Below, in pieces: positions 7,171 through 16,191 of a stretch of DNA of 64,000 nucleotides (positions within the stretch are counted from its first letter, which is position 1; each line of letters opens with the position of its first letter). Both the position numbers and the translations under genes were made by a program. Under the pieces are notes generated by a model, which saw only the letters and a program-made list of their open reading frames with translations, ran no database searches and had not been told where the DNA came from. Source of the DNA: Bacillus sp. MM2020_1 (GTDB lineage Bacteria; Bacillota; Bacilli; Bacillales; Cytobacillaceae); contig JAANMP010000013.1 of assembly GCA_011250595.1 (NCBI GenBank), positions 1 through 64,000 of the forward strand, given 5' to 3'.

Positions 7171-9774
7171 CTATATTCCAAAAAATGCCTGATGGTAAAT
7201 TTCTGCCAGTTCGCTAATAAACGGTTGTTTCGGATTCGCAATCGTGTCTTGGTCGTCGAATGCAAGTTCAGCGAGAGCAGTTACTTTGCTTTCAAATTCT
7301 GTTTTATTGACACCATTTGCTTCGATACTCATTGGAATTTCCAAGTCTTTAGCCAGCTTAATAATTGCCTGAATTAGGCTTTCAACACCTTCCTCTGTTG
7401 TCCCTGCAGGTAGGCCAAGCATTTCGGCAATTTCAGCATAGCGCTCGTCTGCAATAAAACTTTCATATTTAGGATAGGTCATGAATTTATTTGGTTTAGC
7501 AGCATTATAACGAATGACATGCGGCAAAAGAATCGCATTGGCACGTCCGTGCGGGATGTTAAATTCTGCACCTAAAACATGGGCAAGGCTATGATTAATC
7601 CCTAGGAAGGAATTGGCGAAGGCCATCCCAGCAATTGTCGATGCGTTGTGCATTTTCTCGCGTGCAAGCTCATCACTGCCATCCCTATAAGCCATTGGCA
7701 AATACTTAAAGACAAGCTGAATTGCTTTCAATGCAAGTCCATCTGTATAGTCATTCGCTAAAACTGAGACGTACGACTCAATTGCATGTGTCAGGACATC
7801 CATGCCCGTATCAGCAGTAACATGCTTTGGAACGGTCATGACAAACTGTGGATCGATGATTGCGACATCAGGTGTCAATTGGAAATCTGCTAGTGGATAT
7901 TTCATATTTGACTTTTTATCTGAAATAACAGAAAAAGCGGTAACCTCTGAACCTGTCCCGGAAGTAGTCGGAATCGCGACAAATTTTGCTTTTTCACGAA
8001 GAACTGGGAATTTTACCACTCTTTTACTTGGGTCAAAGAATTTTTGTGTTAAACTGTGGAAATCTGTTTCTGGATGCTCGTAGAATAACCACATTGCTTT
8101 CGCTGCATCCATAACAGAACCGCCGCCAAGGGCAATAATACAATCCGGCTGAAACTTTCTCATTCTTTCCGCACCTGTCATAACCGTTTCAATGCTCGGT
8201 TCCGGTTCAATATCGGAGAAAGTTTCAAATTGGATTTTACTTGGATTCTTATTAAGATAATAAAGAACCTTGTCGACATAGCCATTTTTCACAGGGCTTC
8301 CACTTGTAACAATAAAAGCTTTTGAAATACCTGGGATTGAAGCAAGCGTTTGAATTGAATTTTTTTCAAAGAAAATCTGTGAAGGCACTTTAAACCACTG
8401 GGTAAACGTTCTTCTTTTGGCAACCTTTTTAATATTTATCAGATTTTCTGCTCCTACATTTTGTGACACAGAGTTCCCCCCATAAGTACCACATCCGATT
8501 GTTAATGACGGCAATGATGTGTTATAGATATCCCCAATCGCCCCATGGGTCGATGGTGTATTAACCATGATTCTGCCGGCTTTCATACGAAGTGCAAACA
8601 TATCTACTAAATTCTGATCAGCTGTATGAATCGCAGCAGAGTGTCCAAGTCCACCGTATTCTAGAGTTTCCTCCGCAATAAGCATACCCTCTGCAAAACT
8701 ATTAACCTTGTAACACGCAAGAAGCGGACTTAGTTTTTCACATGAAAGCGGATATTTTGGACCTACTCCCTTTAATTCGGCAATGAGAATCTTGGTATTT
8801 ACCGGGACATTTACTTCAGCCAGTTTAGCAATCATCGCAGCTGGCAACCCAACGATTAAATGATTGATTGAATTGGTTTTTTCAAAAACTGCAACCTTTT
8901 CCACCATTAATCTTTCTTCTTCATTAAGAAAATAACAATTATTTGCGATCATTTCTTGTTTAACTTCTTCATAAATTTCTTGATCGATAATAAGAGCTTG
9001 TTCAGAAGCACAGATCATTCCGTTATCAAATGTTTTGGACAAGATAACGTCATTGACTGCCCTTTTAATGTTGGCGGTTTTTTCAATATAACAAGGCACA
9101 TTTCCAGCGCCCACTCCTAGTGCCGGTTTACCGGAACTGTAAGCCGCCTTTACCAAATTTGGTCCACCTGTTGCTAGGATCAAGGATACCTTCGGATGTT
9201 TCATTAAGGCCTGAAAGGCTTCGTGGGAGGGGACTTCAATCCATTGAATACAATTCTCTGGAGCACCTGCCTTAATGGCAGCTTCCTTAAGTAGTTTTGC
9301 TGTCTCAGTGCAGCATTTTTGCCCAAACTGCGGGAATGCAAAAATAATTGGATTCCTCGTTTTAAGTGAAATCAGTGATTTAAAGATAACAGTCGACGTC
9401 GGATTTGTAATCGGGATGACCGCTGCGATCACACCAACTGGTTCAGCAATCTCTACCATTCCTTCATTTTGGTTTTCACGAATAACACCCACAGTTTTCA
9501 TATCTCGAATATTGTTGTAAATGAATTCTGTAGCAAACATATTCTTGAAAACTTTATCTTCATAAACTCCTCTTCTTGTTTCTTTAACTGCAAGCTTTGC
9601 TAGATTCTTATGATTTTGAAGGGCCGTAAGAGCCATTTGTTTGACGATTTCGTCGATCATTTCCTGGTTGAAACATCGAAAATCTCCGAGCGCCTTTGAA
9701 GCATTATTAGCTAATATATCAATCATCGAAGCAATCATTTGTTTTTCTTGTACTGCCTTTTCTTCAACTGCCAT
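7171..9774 (-). CDS. adhE: bifunctional acetaldehyde-CoA/alcohol dehydrogenase AdhE
   Basis: This 867-residue fusion protein reduces acetyl-CoA to ethanol in two NADH-dependent steps. The N-terminal aldehyde dehydrogenase half contains the catalytic cysteine in FDNGMICASEQ and the GVGAGNVPCYIE segment; the C-terminal iron-dependent alcohol dehydrogenase half starts near residue 450 and has GGGSVMDAAKAMW, the metal-binding HAIESYVS and HGRANAILLPH motifs. The ATG at 9774 is chosen over the upstream ATG because CGGAGGG lies seven bases before it. The gene is monocistronic, with an inverted repeat TTTGTCG-N7-CGACAAA in its promoter region, consistent with redox or oxygen control as is usual for adhE. 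Confidence 0.95.
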   Translation of the reverse strand: MAVEEKAVQEKQMIASMIDILANNASKALGDFRCFNQEMIDEIVKQMALTALQNHKNLAKLAVKETRRGVYEDKVFKNMFATEFIYNNIRDMKTVGVIRENQNEGMVEIAEPVGVIAAVIPITNPTSTVIFKSLISLKTRNPIIFAFPQFGQKCCTETAKLLKEAAIKAGAPENCIQWIEVPSHEAFQALMKHPKVSLILATGGPNLVKAAYSSGKPALGVGAGNVPCYIEKTANIKRAVNDVILSKTFDNGMICASEQALIIDQEIYEEVKQEMIANNCYFLNEEERLMVEKVAVFEKTNSINHLIVGLPAAMIAKLAEVNVPVNTKILIAELKGVGPKYPLSCEKLSPLLACYKVNSFAEGMLIAEETLEYGGLGHSAAIHTADQNLVDMFALRMKAGRIMVNTPSTHGAIGDIYNTSLPSLTIGCGTYGGNSVSQNVGAENLINIKKVAKRRTFTQWFKVPSQIFFEKNSIQTLASIPGISKAFIVTSGSPVKNGYVDKVLYYLNKNPSKIQFETFSDIEPEPSIETVMTGAERMRKFQPDCIIALGGGSVMDAAKAMWLFYEHPETDFHSLTQKFFDPSKRVVKFPVLREKAKFVAIPTTSGTGSEVTAFSVISDKKSNMKYPLADFQLTPDVAIIDPQFVMTVPKHVTADTGMDVLTHAIESYVSVLANDYTDGLALKAIQLVFKYLPMAYRDGSDELAREKMHNASTIAGMAFANSFLGINHSLAHVLGAEFNIPHGRANAILLPHVIRYNAAKPNKFMTYPKYESFIADERYAEIAEMLGLPAGTTEEGVESLIQAIIKLAKDLEIPMSIEANGVNKTEFESKVTALAELAFDDQDTIANPKQPFISELAEIYHQAFFGI

Positions 9775-10025
9775 TTTATATCCCTCCGTATTCATTACTA
9801 CTTTAGAAATTCGACTAAAATCAGGCTTGTTTATTAAGCAAATGGGTTTAAACTCACTCCCTTTTCTCTAATGGCTAAAATATATCACGATAGATAAATC
9901 GAAATTTGTCGAAGTGTGCGACAAAATGAATGAGTAGCCATTCATTTTTAAAAAGTTCATAAAATGTTCATAATTATTCAGATCACTCAGTTATTCAATT
10001 CCGTTTCAGGCATGTTGGAATGAAA
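9775..10025. other. adhE-ppc intergenic region
   Basis: Non-coding gap between adhE and ppc, both minus strand. It holds the presumed adhE promoter, the inverted repeat at 9905-9925 and a pair of GTTCATAA direct repeats near 9955-9975. No ORF or structured RNA was recognised. Confidence 0.5.
9905..9925. promoter_or_regulatory. inverted repeat upstream of adhE
   Basis: TTTGTCG (9905-9911) and CGACAAA (9919-9925) form a perfect 7-bp dyad with a 7-nt spacer, about 130 bp upstream of the adhE start. It resembles but does not match a Rex operator (TTGTGA-N6-TCACAA); the regulator is unknown. Confidence 0.45.
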
Positions 10026-10026
10026 A

Positions 10027-10065
10027 AAAGCCATAAACTCCTTATTGGAAAGAGTTTATGGCTTT
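10027..10065 (-). terminator. terminator after ppc
   Basis: An 11-bp perfect stem (GCCATAAACTC and complement) flanked by A and T runs, located 11 nt past the ppc stop. Confidence 0.8.
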
Positions 10066-10075
10066 ATCCTTATTA

Positions 10076-12835
10076 TCAACCGGTATTTCGTAGCCCTGCA
10101 GAGATCCCACTAATTGTCAGCAAGACCTCCGTTAGCAAGTCTTCATTAGGTTCGTCTTGATTTCGTAATTCTTTTATTAATTCTACTTGTAAAAAGTTAA
10201 GCGGATCGACATATGGATTTCTTCTATAGACCGATTCCTTAATATTCGGTGTGTGATCTAGCAATTCTTTATCGCCAGTAATTCTGAGAAGTATTTCTTT
10301 TGTTCTTTCATACTCTTCAAGAATATTCGTAAATATCCGTTCTGCAATTCTCTGATCCTCAACAAGCAATAAATATTCTCTAGCTGTTGTTATGTCTGCT
10401 TTCATTAATGCCATTTGCAGATTATCAATGGTTGATTGGAAGAACGGCCATTTTTCATACATTTCCTGTAGAAGTTGCAAATTTTGTTTTTCATTTGCTG
10501 CATAACCTGCTAAACCAGTACCGGCAGCGTACCATGCAGGCAGCAGCTGACGGCTTTGCGTCCAGGCAAATACCCATGGGATTGCCCGTAAATCTTCGAA
10601 ACGGCCTTGGTTTTTTCTGCTCATCGGCCTTGAACCAATATTTAAATCCCCGAGTTCTCTGAGTGGTGTCGCTTCTGAGAAGTAGGTAAGGAAATCTGGA
10701 TCGCCAAACACAAGTGATTGATATTTAGTCAACGCTAGGCTTGAGATTTCTTCAATCGCCTCTACCCACAAAGGGTCACGTGTCTGTCTTTGCTCCGCTT
10801 CTTTTGATAAATGTGTGGCTGCTAAAAGGAGTGTGGAAGTTGCCTGTTCTAAACTGCGATAGGCAATATCCTCGAGTAAATACCGTGATGATAATACTTC
10901 TCCTTGCTCAGTGATTTTTACCCCGTCGCCAATAGTTTCTGTCGGTTGGGAGAGGATACTTTTGTTCAACGGACCGCCGCCACGTCCTAGCGAACCCCCA
11001 CGGCCATGGAAGAACTTAAGTCCAATTTTGTACCTATTCGCCATATCATGGATTTCAATTTGAGCCTTATAAAGTTTCCAGTTAGCTGTCAATGTCCCCC
11101 CATCTTTGCTCCCGTCTGAGTAACCGAGCATAATTTCCTGCTGGTCGCCCATAATTTGCAAATGATTTCGATAGACAGGCATCTCAAATAGTGTTTCCAT
11201 AATTTTTGGTCCGGCGGATAAATCGTCAATTGTTTCTAGCAATGGCGCCACATGTAGATGGCTTTCTAAGGTTCCATCTGCATGAAGGCGATAAATTCCA
11301 GCTTCTTTCGCAAGAACCAGTACTTCAAGCAAATCACTTGGTGATTTTGTCATGCTCACAAGATAAACGGATATAGCTCGTTTGCCGAATTCCTCATGTG
11401 CCTTCTTGATCATTTGGAACACTTTAATCATTTCTTGTGTTTGCTCCGAATAATCTTCATTTAATAATAGTAGTGGGCGAGGATCCATTAGAATATTTTG
11501 CAGTATTTTTAGTTTTTCTTCTTCGGTCAGCTTCGCATAATTTTCGGAGATACTAACTTTGCGCAAGATTTCCGTCATAGCTGCCTCATGTTCACCGCTA
11601 TGATTCCGAATATCGAGTGTGGCTAAATGAAAACCAAACAATTGTACTTGTCGGATCAGCTTTTGAATCGTCTTTAATTCATGTGCAGCTGGATGATGCT
11701 TTTTCAAGCTTTTTCTAATAATAAATAGGTCTTCTAATAATTCATCGGAAGAATTATAGCCCAAGTCAGTTTTACCCACTTGTTTTACCCGTTCAATAAT
11801 AATTGCAAATGCCCGGCGGTACACTTCCCCTTGAATTGGCCATTTTTTCTCTTCTGTTAAATAAGTATCTTCTCGTTCAATCAGATGAAGAAGCTCTGTA
11901 CTTACCTCCACTCTTGAAGTGGAATGACTGTATCGTTTCATTAAATCTACCAGAACATTTTTATATTTTTTTAAGACGAGCCTTCTCTGCCTGTTTAGTG
12001 TCTCCCAAGTAACATCGTGTGTGACATTAGGATTACCATCGCGATCGCCACCGATCCATGAACCAAAACTTAAGAAATTCGGAACTTCCCATTGGGTTTG
12101 AGTGAAGTTTTTCTCTAAACAATCTGCGACTTCTTGATGGATTTCAGGAAGAACCTCGAAAAGTGTCTGATCAAAATAATACAAACCATTTCGGACTTCG
12201 TCTAAAACAGTTGGTTTCGTTTGCCTTAATTCATCCGTTTGCCAAAGAATGGAAACCTCATTAAACAAACTTTCTTCAAGTTTTTTTCTCTCTCTGCTTG
12301 TTAATAACGGGTGATTGAGGCTTTTTAGGATAACAGCAATTCTCTGCTGAATTTCAAGAATGGAGCGCTTAGTTGCCTCTGTTGGATGGGCTGTAATAAC
12401 AAGTTCAAGTGACAAAGTATTAAGGATATCTTGAATGACATCTTCCTTAATATTATTTTCTTTAAGCGAAAGGATCGCACTTTCTATTGATGCGGGTTGG
12501 ACAATATTTTCATCCTCGAGTTGGTATTGTCTCCGTCTACGGATACGATGATTCTGCTCAGCGGCATTAATCAAATGAAAATACATGGAGAACGCCCGAA
12601 TAACTTGTTTCCTCATCGGTGCACTAAGACTAGTAATTTCTTCCTTCAAGGCATCATAGATAGCTTGGTCGAAATGTTCTCTTAATGTCTTACACATTAA
12701 TCGAATTGTTTCCACTTTATCAAGTAAATCAGAACCACCATGATTGAGCAGAATCTCACCTAGCATTTTGCCAAGTAATTTTACATCCTGTCGCAACGGA
12801 AGACTGCTGTCAGTTAATTTCAATTCTGTAGTCAT
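10076..12835 (-). CDS. ppc: phosphoenolpyruvate carboxylase
   Basis: This 919-residue enzyme carboxylates phosphoenolpyruvate with bicarbonate to oxaloacetate, replenishing the citric acid cycle. Signature segments are VITAHPTEATKRS with the catalytic histidine, GSWIGGDRDGNPNVT, the glycine-rich FHGRGGSLGRGGGP loop and the C-terminal RNTG end typical of the family. Length agrees with bacterial Ppc. It is a single-gene unit with its own terminator. Many Bacillus species use pyruvate carboxylase instead or in addition, so Ppc here gives a second anaplerotic route. Confidence 0.96.
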   Translation of the reverse strand: MTTELKLTDSSLPLRQDVKLLGKMLGEILLNHGGSDLLDKVETIRLMCKTLREHFDQAIYDALKEEITSLSAPMRKQVIRAFSMYFHLINAAEQNHRIRRRRQYQLEDENIVQPASIESAILSLKENNIKEDVIQDILNTLSLELVITAHPTEATKRSILEIQQRIAVILKSLNHPLLTSRERKKLEESLFNEVSILWQTDELRQTKPTVLDEVRNGLYYFDQTLFEVLPEIHQEVADCLEKNFTQTQWEVPNFLSFGSWIGGDRDGNPNVTHDVTWETLNRQRRLVLKKYKNVLVDLMKRYSHSTSRVEVSTELLHLIEREDTYLTEEKKWPIQGEVYRRAFAIIIERVKQVGKTDLGYNSSDELLEDLFIIRKSLKKHHPAAHELKTIQKLIRQVQLFGFHLATLDIRNHSGEHEAAMTEILRKVSISENYAKLTEEEKLKILQNILMDPRPLLLLNEDYSEQTQEMIKVFQMIKKAHEEFGKRAISVYLVSMTKSPSDLLEVLVLAKEAGIYRLHADGTLESHLHVAPLLETIDDLSAGPKIMETLFEMPVYRNHLQIMGDQQEIMLGYSDGSKDGGTLTANWKLYKAQIEIHDMANRYKIGLKFFHGRGGSLGRGGGPLNKSILSQPTETIGDGVKITEQGEVLSSRYLLEDIAYRSLEQATSTLLLAATHLSKEAEQRQTRDPLWVEAIEEISSLALTKYQSLVFGDPDFLTYFSEATPLRELGDLNIGSRPMSRKNQGRFEDLRAIPWVFAWTQSRQLLPAWYAAGTGLAGYAANEKQNLQLLQEMYEKWPFFQSTIDNLQMALMKADITTAREYLLLVEDQRIAERIFTNILEEYERTKEILLRITGDKELLDHTPNIKESVYRRNPYVDPLNFLQVELIKELRNQDEPNEDLLTEVLLTISGISAGLRNTG

Positions 12836-12956
12836 ACGGCCACCTTCCCTTAATCGAAAAATTCGCTAAATTTTTATTTATTAATATAACATAATTTTTT
12901 ACTTGATGTTAAAAAATAAATGTTCTTTTTTTAAAATAAAGTTTTTCTATTCAAAA

Positions 12957-12980
12957 AAAAACCTGCCAGGGCAGGTTTTT
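12957..12980 (-). terminator. terminator after cadherin-like gene
   Basis: AAAACCTGCC and GGCAGGTTTT form a tight hairpin with A and T runs on either side, 25 nt past the stop of the gene at 13005. Confidence 0.75.
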
Positions 12981-13004
12981 ATAAAGTTATAAAAAATATT
13001 TATT

Positions 13005-14117
13005 TTAAGAATCTTTATCAAACACAAGCACGTACGTTTTTCGATCATCACCGTTTGATACAACAACAGAAATAATTGTATTCGAATCATTTTCTAGCTT
13101 AATCGTTTTACTAGTGCTGCCTTCAATCAAAATTTCTGAACTGCTGTATTCTGCAATTGGTTTTAGTATTACTTCGTCCACATCATTTGAAACTTTTACA
13201 TGGTAGGTAAACTCATCATTCGTAAAAGTGCTATCCCATGATCCTTCAGAAACTGACAGTGAAGAAAGCATAGCTTTACTTGTTTTTTCCTCGGACGAAG
13301 AACTCACTGGTTGTGATGTTGAGTTGGAAGAATTCGTGCGATTATTTGGTTGTGTTGTTGGCTGAGTGGGACTCGGTTTAGGATTATTTATGGGATTCGT
13401 AGTTACCTCAGCAGCAGCTTTTGTCATGTGCAAGGTATAGGTTTTTTTCTCCCCATTCTCTGCCGTTACTACGATAATAGTATCTGACTTACCGACGGGA
13501 ATTTCTACTACAACTCCATCTTTTGTTGCTGTTCTTTCATTCACCTTTATCGTTGATGTGTCTGCAACCGTTGTAGGTTTAATAGTAATCGCTTGAACGT
13601 CCTTTGGAACATCCACTTTATATTCCGTTACTTCAGAAGAAAATTTTGGTGATAACTGTCCCTTTGATAAATTGATACTTTGCAAGAGACTATTGGTGTT
13701 TTCCTCTCTCTTAATAGTCAGTGTATAAATATTTGTAGTGCCACTTCCATCATTTACAGATATAAGAAATTTATTCTCACCTGTTTGAATCGAATATTCC
13801 CCCGCAACTCCACTTAAAACCAGCTGTCCATTTATGGTTATCGTTGAGTTGATATTACTGCTTTCTACTACTAGCTTTATTGCTTGAACCTCATTTTCAA
13901 CTGTTGCAGAGTATTCCTTTAAGGTGGTAGAAAACAGCTGGTCCAGCTTAATCCCTTCTATTTCTAATTTTGATAGTGTATTTTCAAGCTGGTTTTCCTG
14001 GTTAGGAGCCGTATTAGTTTCCGCATATGCAGTGGATATGTATGCCCCTCCCCCAATCCATACCATTGAAATAACAAGCATCACATTTAGGGCTTTGTTT
14101 TGCATCGATTGTTTCAT
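13005..14117 (-). CDS. secreted protein with cadherin-like beta-sandwich repeats
   Basis: This roughly 370-residue exported protein has a signal peptide (residues about 1-33, ending in a STAYA-type site) and three repeats of about 85 residues matching the cadherin-like beta-sandwich domain: each runs from an L-x-x-L/I-(x)-(S/G)-G-like start through a F-S-x-x-x-x-x-Y segment to a NG-x-x-x-x-Y-x-L end. Repeats one and two are tandem; a Pro/Thr/Asn/Ser-rich linker at about 240-280 precedes the third. No enzyme motif is visible, and a cell-surface binding or structural role is likely. The ATG at 14117 follows AGGAGG at seven bases. Confidence 0.75.
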   Translation of the reverse strand: MKQSMQNKALNVMLVISMVWIGGGAYISTAYAETNTAPNQENQLENTLSKLEIEGIKLDQLFSTTLKEYSATVENEVQAIKLVVESSNINSTITINGQLVLSGVAGEYSIQTGENKFLISVNDGSGTTNIYTLTIKREENTNSLLQSINLSKGQLSPKFSSEVTEYKVDVPKDVQAITIKPTTVADTSTIKVNERTATKDGVVVEIPVGKSDTIIVVTAENGEKKTYTLHMTKAAAEVTTNPINNPKPSPTQPTTQPNNRTNSSNSTSQPVSSSSEEKTSKAMLSSLSVSEGSWDSTFTNDEFTYHVKVSNDVDEVILKPIAEYSSSEILIEGSTSKTIKLENDSNTIISVVVSNGDDRKTYVLVFDKDS

Positions 14118-14207
14118 AGTCAATCCTCCTGTCTACTATCTCCTAAGGATAGTGGAATTTGGACTAACTTTATCAATCCTAGCTTAAGTTTAACTTAAGT
14201 TTATTTT

Positions 14208-14657
14208 TTACTTGCGATGAAATTCTTCTAACTTTGAAGAAATAACTGATGCTACCTCTTCATCCGATTTTTGGAGTGCTTTTTTGAAAAGAGAATTCGC
14301 TAATGTACCCATTGGCCCTGTTGCATTAATTTCAAGAAAGCCTGTCACACGTGTTTTATTTTTATTTAAAGCTTTTGCTTCAAAGTAGCCTTCACCCAAA
14401 TACTTTTCATTTGACCGTTTTAATTCAAAACTTACTCGGGCAGGTTCATTCCATTCTTTAATATCAATTAATAAACTTACCTTCTTTTTCATAACGCCGA
14501 GATCACTTTTAAATTCCCAACAGATTTGACTGTCATTTATTTTTTCATGTTGAATATAACCAGGTACAAGTGGTGCCCAATTGTTTTCGTCTCGGATAAA
14601 GTCCCAAATTACTTCAATCGGGATATCTAATTCTAGATGTTGTAAATCGCTTAGCAT
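14208..14657 (-). CDS. SRPBCC (CoxG-like) family protein
   Basis: This 149-residue protein has the SRPBCC/Bet v1-like fold pattern: IPIEVIWDFIRDENNWAPLVPG at the N-terminus, alternating strands in the middle and a final amphipathic helix (GTLANSLFKKALQKSDEEV). Proteins of this group (CoxG/SRPBCC) bind hydrophobic ligands; no catalytic residue can be named. A longer frame to 14738 exists, but AAAGAGGG six bases before the ATG at 14657 and the domain boundary favour the short form. It is divergent from the YczE-type gene. Confidence 0.7.
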   Translation of the reverse strand: MLSDLQHLELDIPIEVIWDFIRDENNWAPLVPGYIQHEKINDSQICWEFKSDLGVMKKKVSLLIDIKEWNEPARVSFELKRSNEKYLGEGYFEAKALNKNKTRVTGFLEINATGPMGTLANSLFKKALQKSDEEVASVISSKLEEFHRK

Positions 14658-14820
14658 TTGTATCCCTCTTTCGTATTCAATGTAAAAGACCTTCGAGTGG
14701 CAGAAGGTCCTTTCAAAAAATATATGTAGATTAACCATTGATTATTACCGAGCAATACCTTAGAATCTTATGATAGATTATAATATTCAGAAAATACATA
14801 AGAATTGGGGGTACCTAAGG

Positions 14821-15459
14821 TTGAAAATCTTTCAATATTTCTTATTTTTTGGGGGTTTAACCTTTTTCGGATTAGGAAATGCGATTGCCGTAAAAGTAAA
14901 ATATGTAGGGTTACACCCATGGGAAGTACTAAATGTAGCTCTATATGAACATTTTGGTTTAACTATTGGTACTTGGGGAGTGATTTGCGGGTTAATCCTG
15001 ATTCTTATCTCTTTTTTTGCTGCCCGGAGTTATATAAGCATCGGTACCGTCCTAAACGCCCTTTGTATTGGACCAATCATGGACTTTTTCCTCTGGTTAG
15101 ATATTCTTCCAAAAGCAACGGGTACTTGGGTGGACTACCTCATTCTCTTCAGTGGGATTATCATTACAGGGATCGGTGGCGGAATGTATGTAGCAGCAGG
15201 AATTGGCGCTGGACCACGTGATGGTTTTATGCTATCCATTTCTGATAAATCAAAGCTGTCAGTAAGCCAAGCACGTATCATTGTCGAAAGCATGGTATTA
15301 GTAATCGGTTTATTATTAGGTGGTCCTGTATTTATTGCAACTTTCTTATATACATTCATTCAAAGTCCAATTTTCCAGCATTCTCTTAAGCTATTTAAAA
15401 TATTAGTGGAAACAGTCAAAAGGAAAAAAAGCAAAACTCAAGAAAGTATTGTTATCTAA
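14821..15459 (+). CDS. YczE/YyaS-type integral membrane protein
   Basis: The protein has about five to six hydrophobic membrane segments and the characteristic GAGPRDG loop, as in B. subtilis YczE (a membrane protein linked to secondary-metabolite production there). I prefer the TTG start at 14821, with a GGGGG tract nine bases upstream, giving 212 residues; the earlier ATG at 14770 has no ribosome binding site but would extend the frame by 17 residues. The gene stands alone, divergent from the SRPBCC gene and convergent with ycnI. The biochemical role is unknown. Confidence 0.75.
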   Translation: MKIFQYFLFFGGLTFFGLGNAIAVKVKYVGLHPWEVLNVALYEHFGLTIGTWGVICGLILILISFFAARSYISIGTVLNALCIGPIMDFFLWLDILPKATGTWVDYLILFSGIIITGIGGGMYVAAGIGAGPRDGFMLSISDKSKLSVSQARIIVESMVLVIGLLLGGPVFIATFLYTFIQSPIFQHSLKLFKILVETVKRKKSKTQESIVI

Positions 15460-15463
15460 ATAA

Positions 15464-15490
15464 ACAGAAGATGCCGGTGGCATCTTCTGT
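15464..15490. terminator. bidirectional terminator
   Basis: A 12-bp perfect stem (ACAGAAGATGCC and complement) with a 3-nt loop, between the convergent yczE-like and ycnI genes. Confidence 0.85.
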
Positions 15491-15506
15491 AAAAAACTTT
15501 AGTCTG

Positions 15507-16172
15507 TTATTTTTTGCGAATTGCGATAATAATTGATGCTAAAGAAAGTAACGCAGCTATTCCTGATAAGATTAGGGATAAAGAATTGGATGTTTCTGTT
15601 GTCTTCTTAGTTACTTCTGTTTTTGCTTTTTCATTTTCTTGCTTCTGAGTCTTATCGCTATCGACTGTATTTGGAGTGGCATGGTGATCCGTGGTTGTTG
15701 CCGTTACAATATCTGTAATCGAATGAGGTGCATCTGATCCTTCGTCACCTGTCCACTCGACAACACTGCCATCTTTGTAGTATTGAAACGCATCCCACGC
15801 AGCTTTTGCAGCCTTTTCAGGGTTTTTCCCTACAAACACAAATTGTTGAAATTGACCAGCTTGAATTCCTTCCCCTGTCGCCTCAAATGTGAAGGTTTTA
15901 ACTTTTCCACTAGCATCCTTTTCAGAAGAATAAGTCCATCCGGGAACAGGCTGATAGGACATAATCTCTACTCCTTGAGGAGCCTTGATGGTCACTTTCG
16001 TTGTAGCCACTTCTTTTTCAACTGGCACTTTTAGAGTATAGGTTTCCCAAGCACCTGTTGTAGAAGTTTTTGGCATTACGGTAACATGAGCACTTGCCAA
16101 ACTTGAAAAGAAAAATAAACTTACTACTGCTGGAATAAATAATTTCGAAATCCTAATCATCATTTTTTTCAA
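15507..16172 (-). CDS. ycnI: YcnI-like copper-associated surface protein
   Basis: The precursor of about 221 residues has a signal peptide ending in SLASA, with mature histidine at the new N-terminus (HVTVMPK), the hallmark of the YcnI/DUF1775 domain in which an N-terminal His plus a Trp bind copper. The domain spans roughly residues 33-150 and includes NPEKAAKAAWDAFQYYKDG and VEWTGDEGSDAPH. A Lys/Thr-rich linker and a C-terminal membrane helix with basic tail anchor it. TTG at 16172 has AGGAG seven bases upstream. It directly follows ycnJ, as in B. subtilis ycnKJI, but no ycnK regulator is adjacent here. Confidence 0.9.
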   Translation of the reverse strand: MKKMMIRISKLFIPAVVSLFFFSSLASAHVTVMPKTSTTGAWETYTLKVPVEKEVATTKVTIKAPQGVEIMSYQPVPGWTYSSEKDASGKVKTFTFEATGEGIQAGQFQQFVFVGKNPEKAAKAAWDAFQYYKDGSVVEWTGDEGSDAPHSITDIVTATTTDHHATPNTVDSDKTQKQENEKAKTEVTKKTTETSNSLSLILSGIAALLSLASIIIAIRKK

Positions 16173-16191
16173 TTGAATTCTCCTCAATTTT

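Noticed and set aside
9905-9925. Rex operator for adhE
   Set aside because: Half-sites are TTTGTCG with a 7-nt spacer, not TTGTGA with a 6-nt spacer; kept only as an unassigned dyad.
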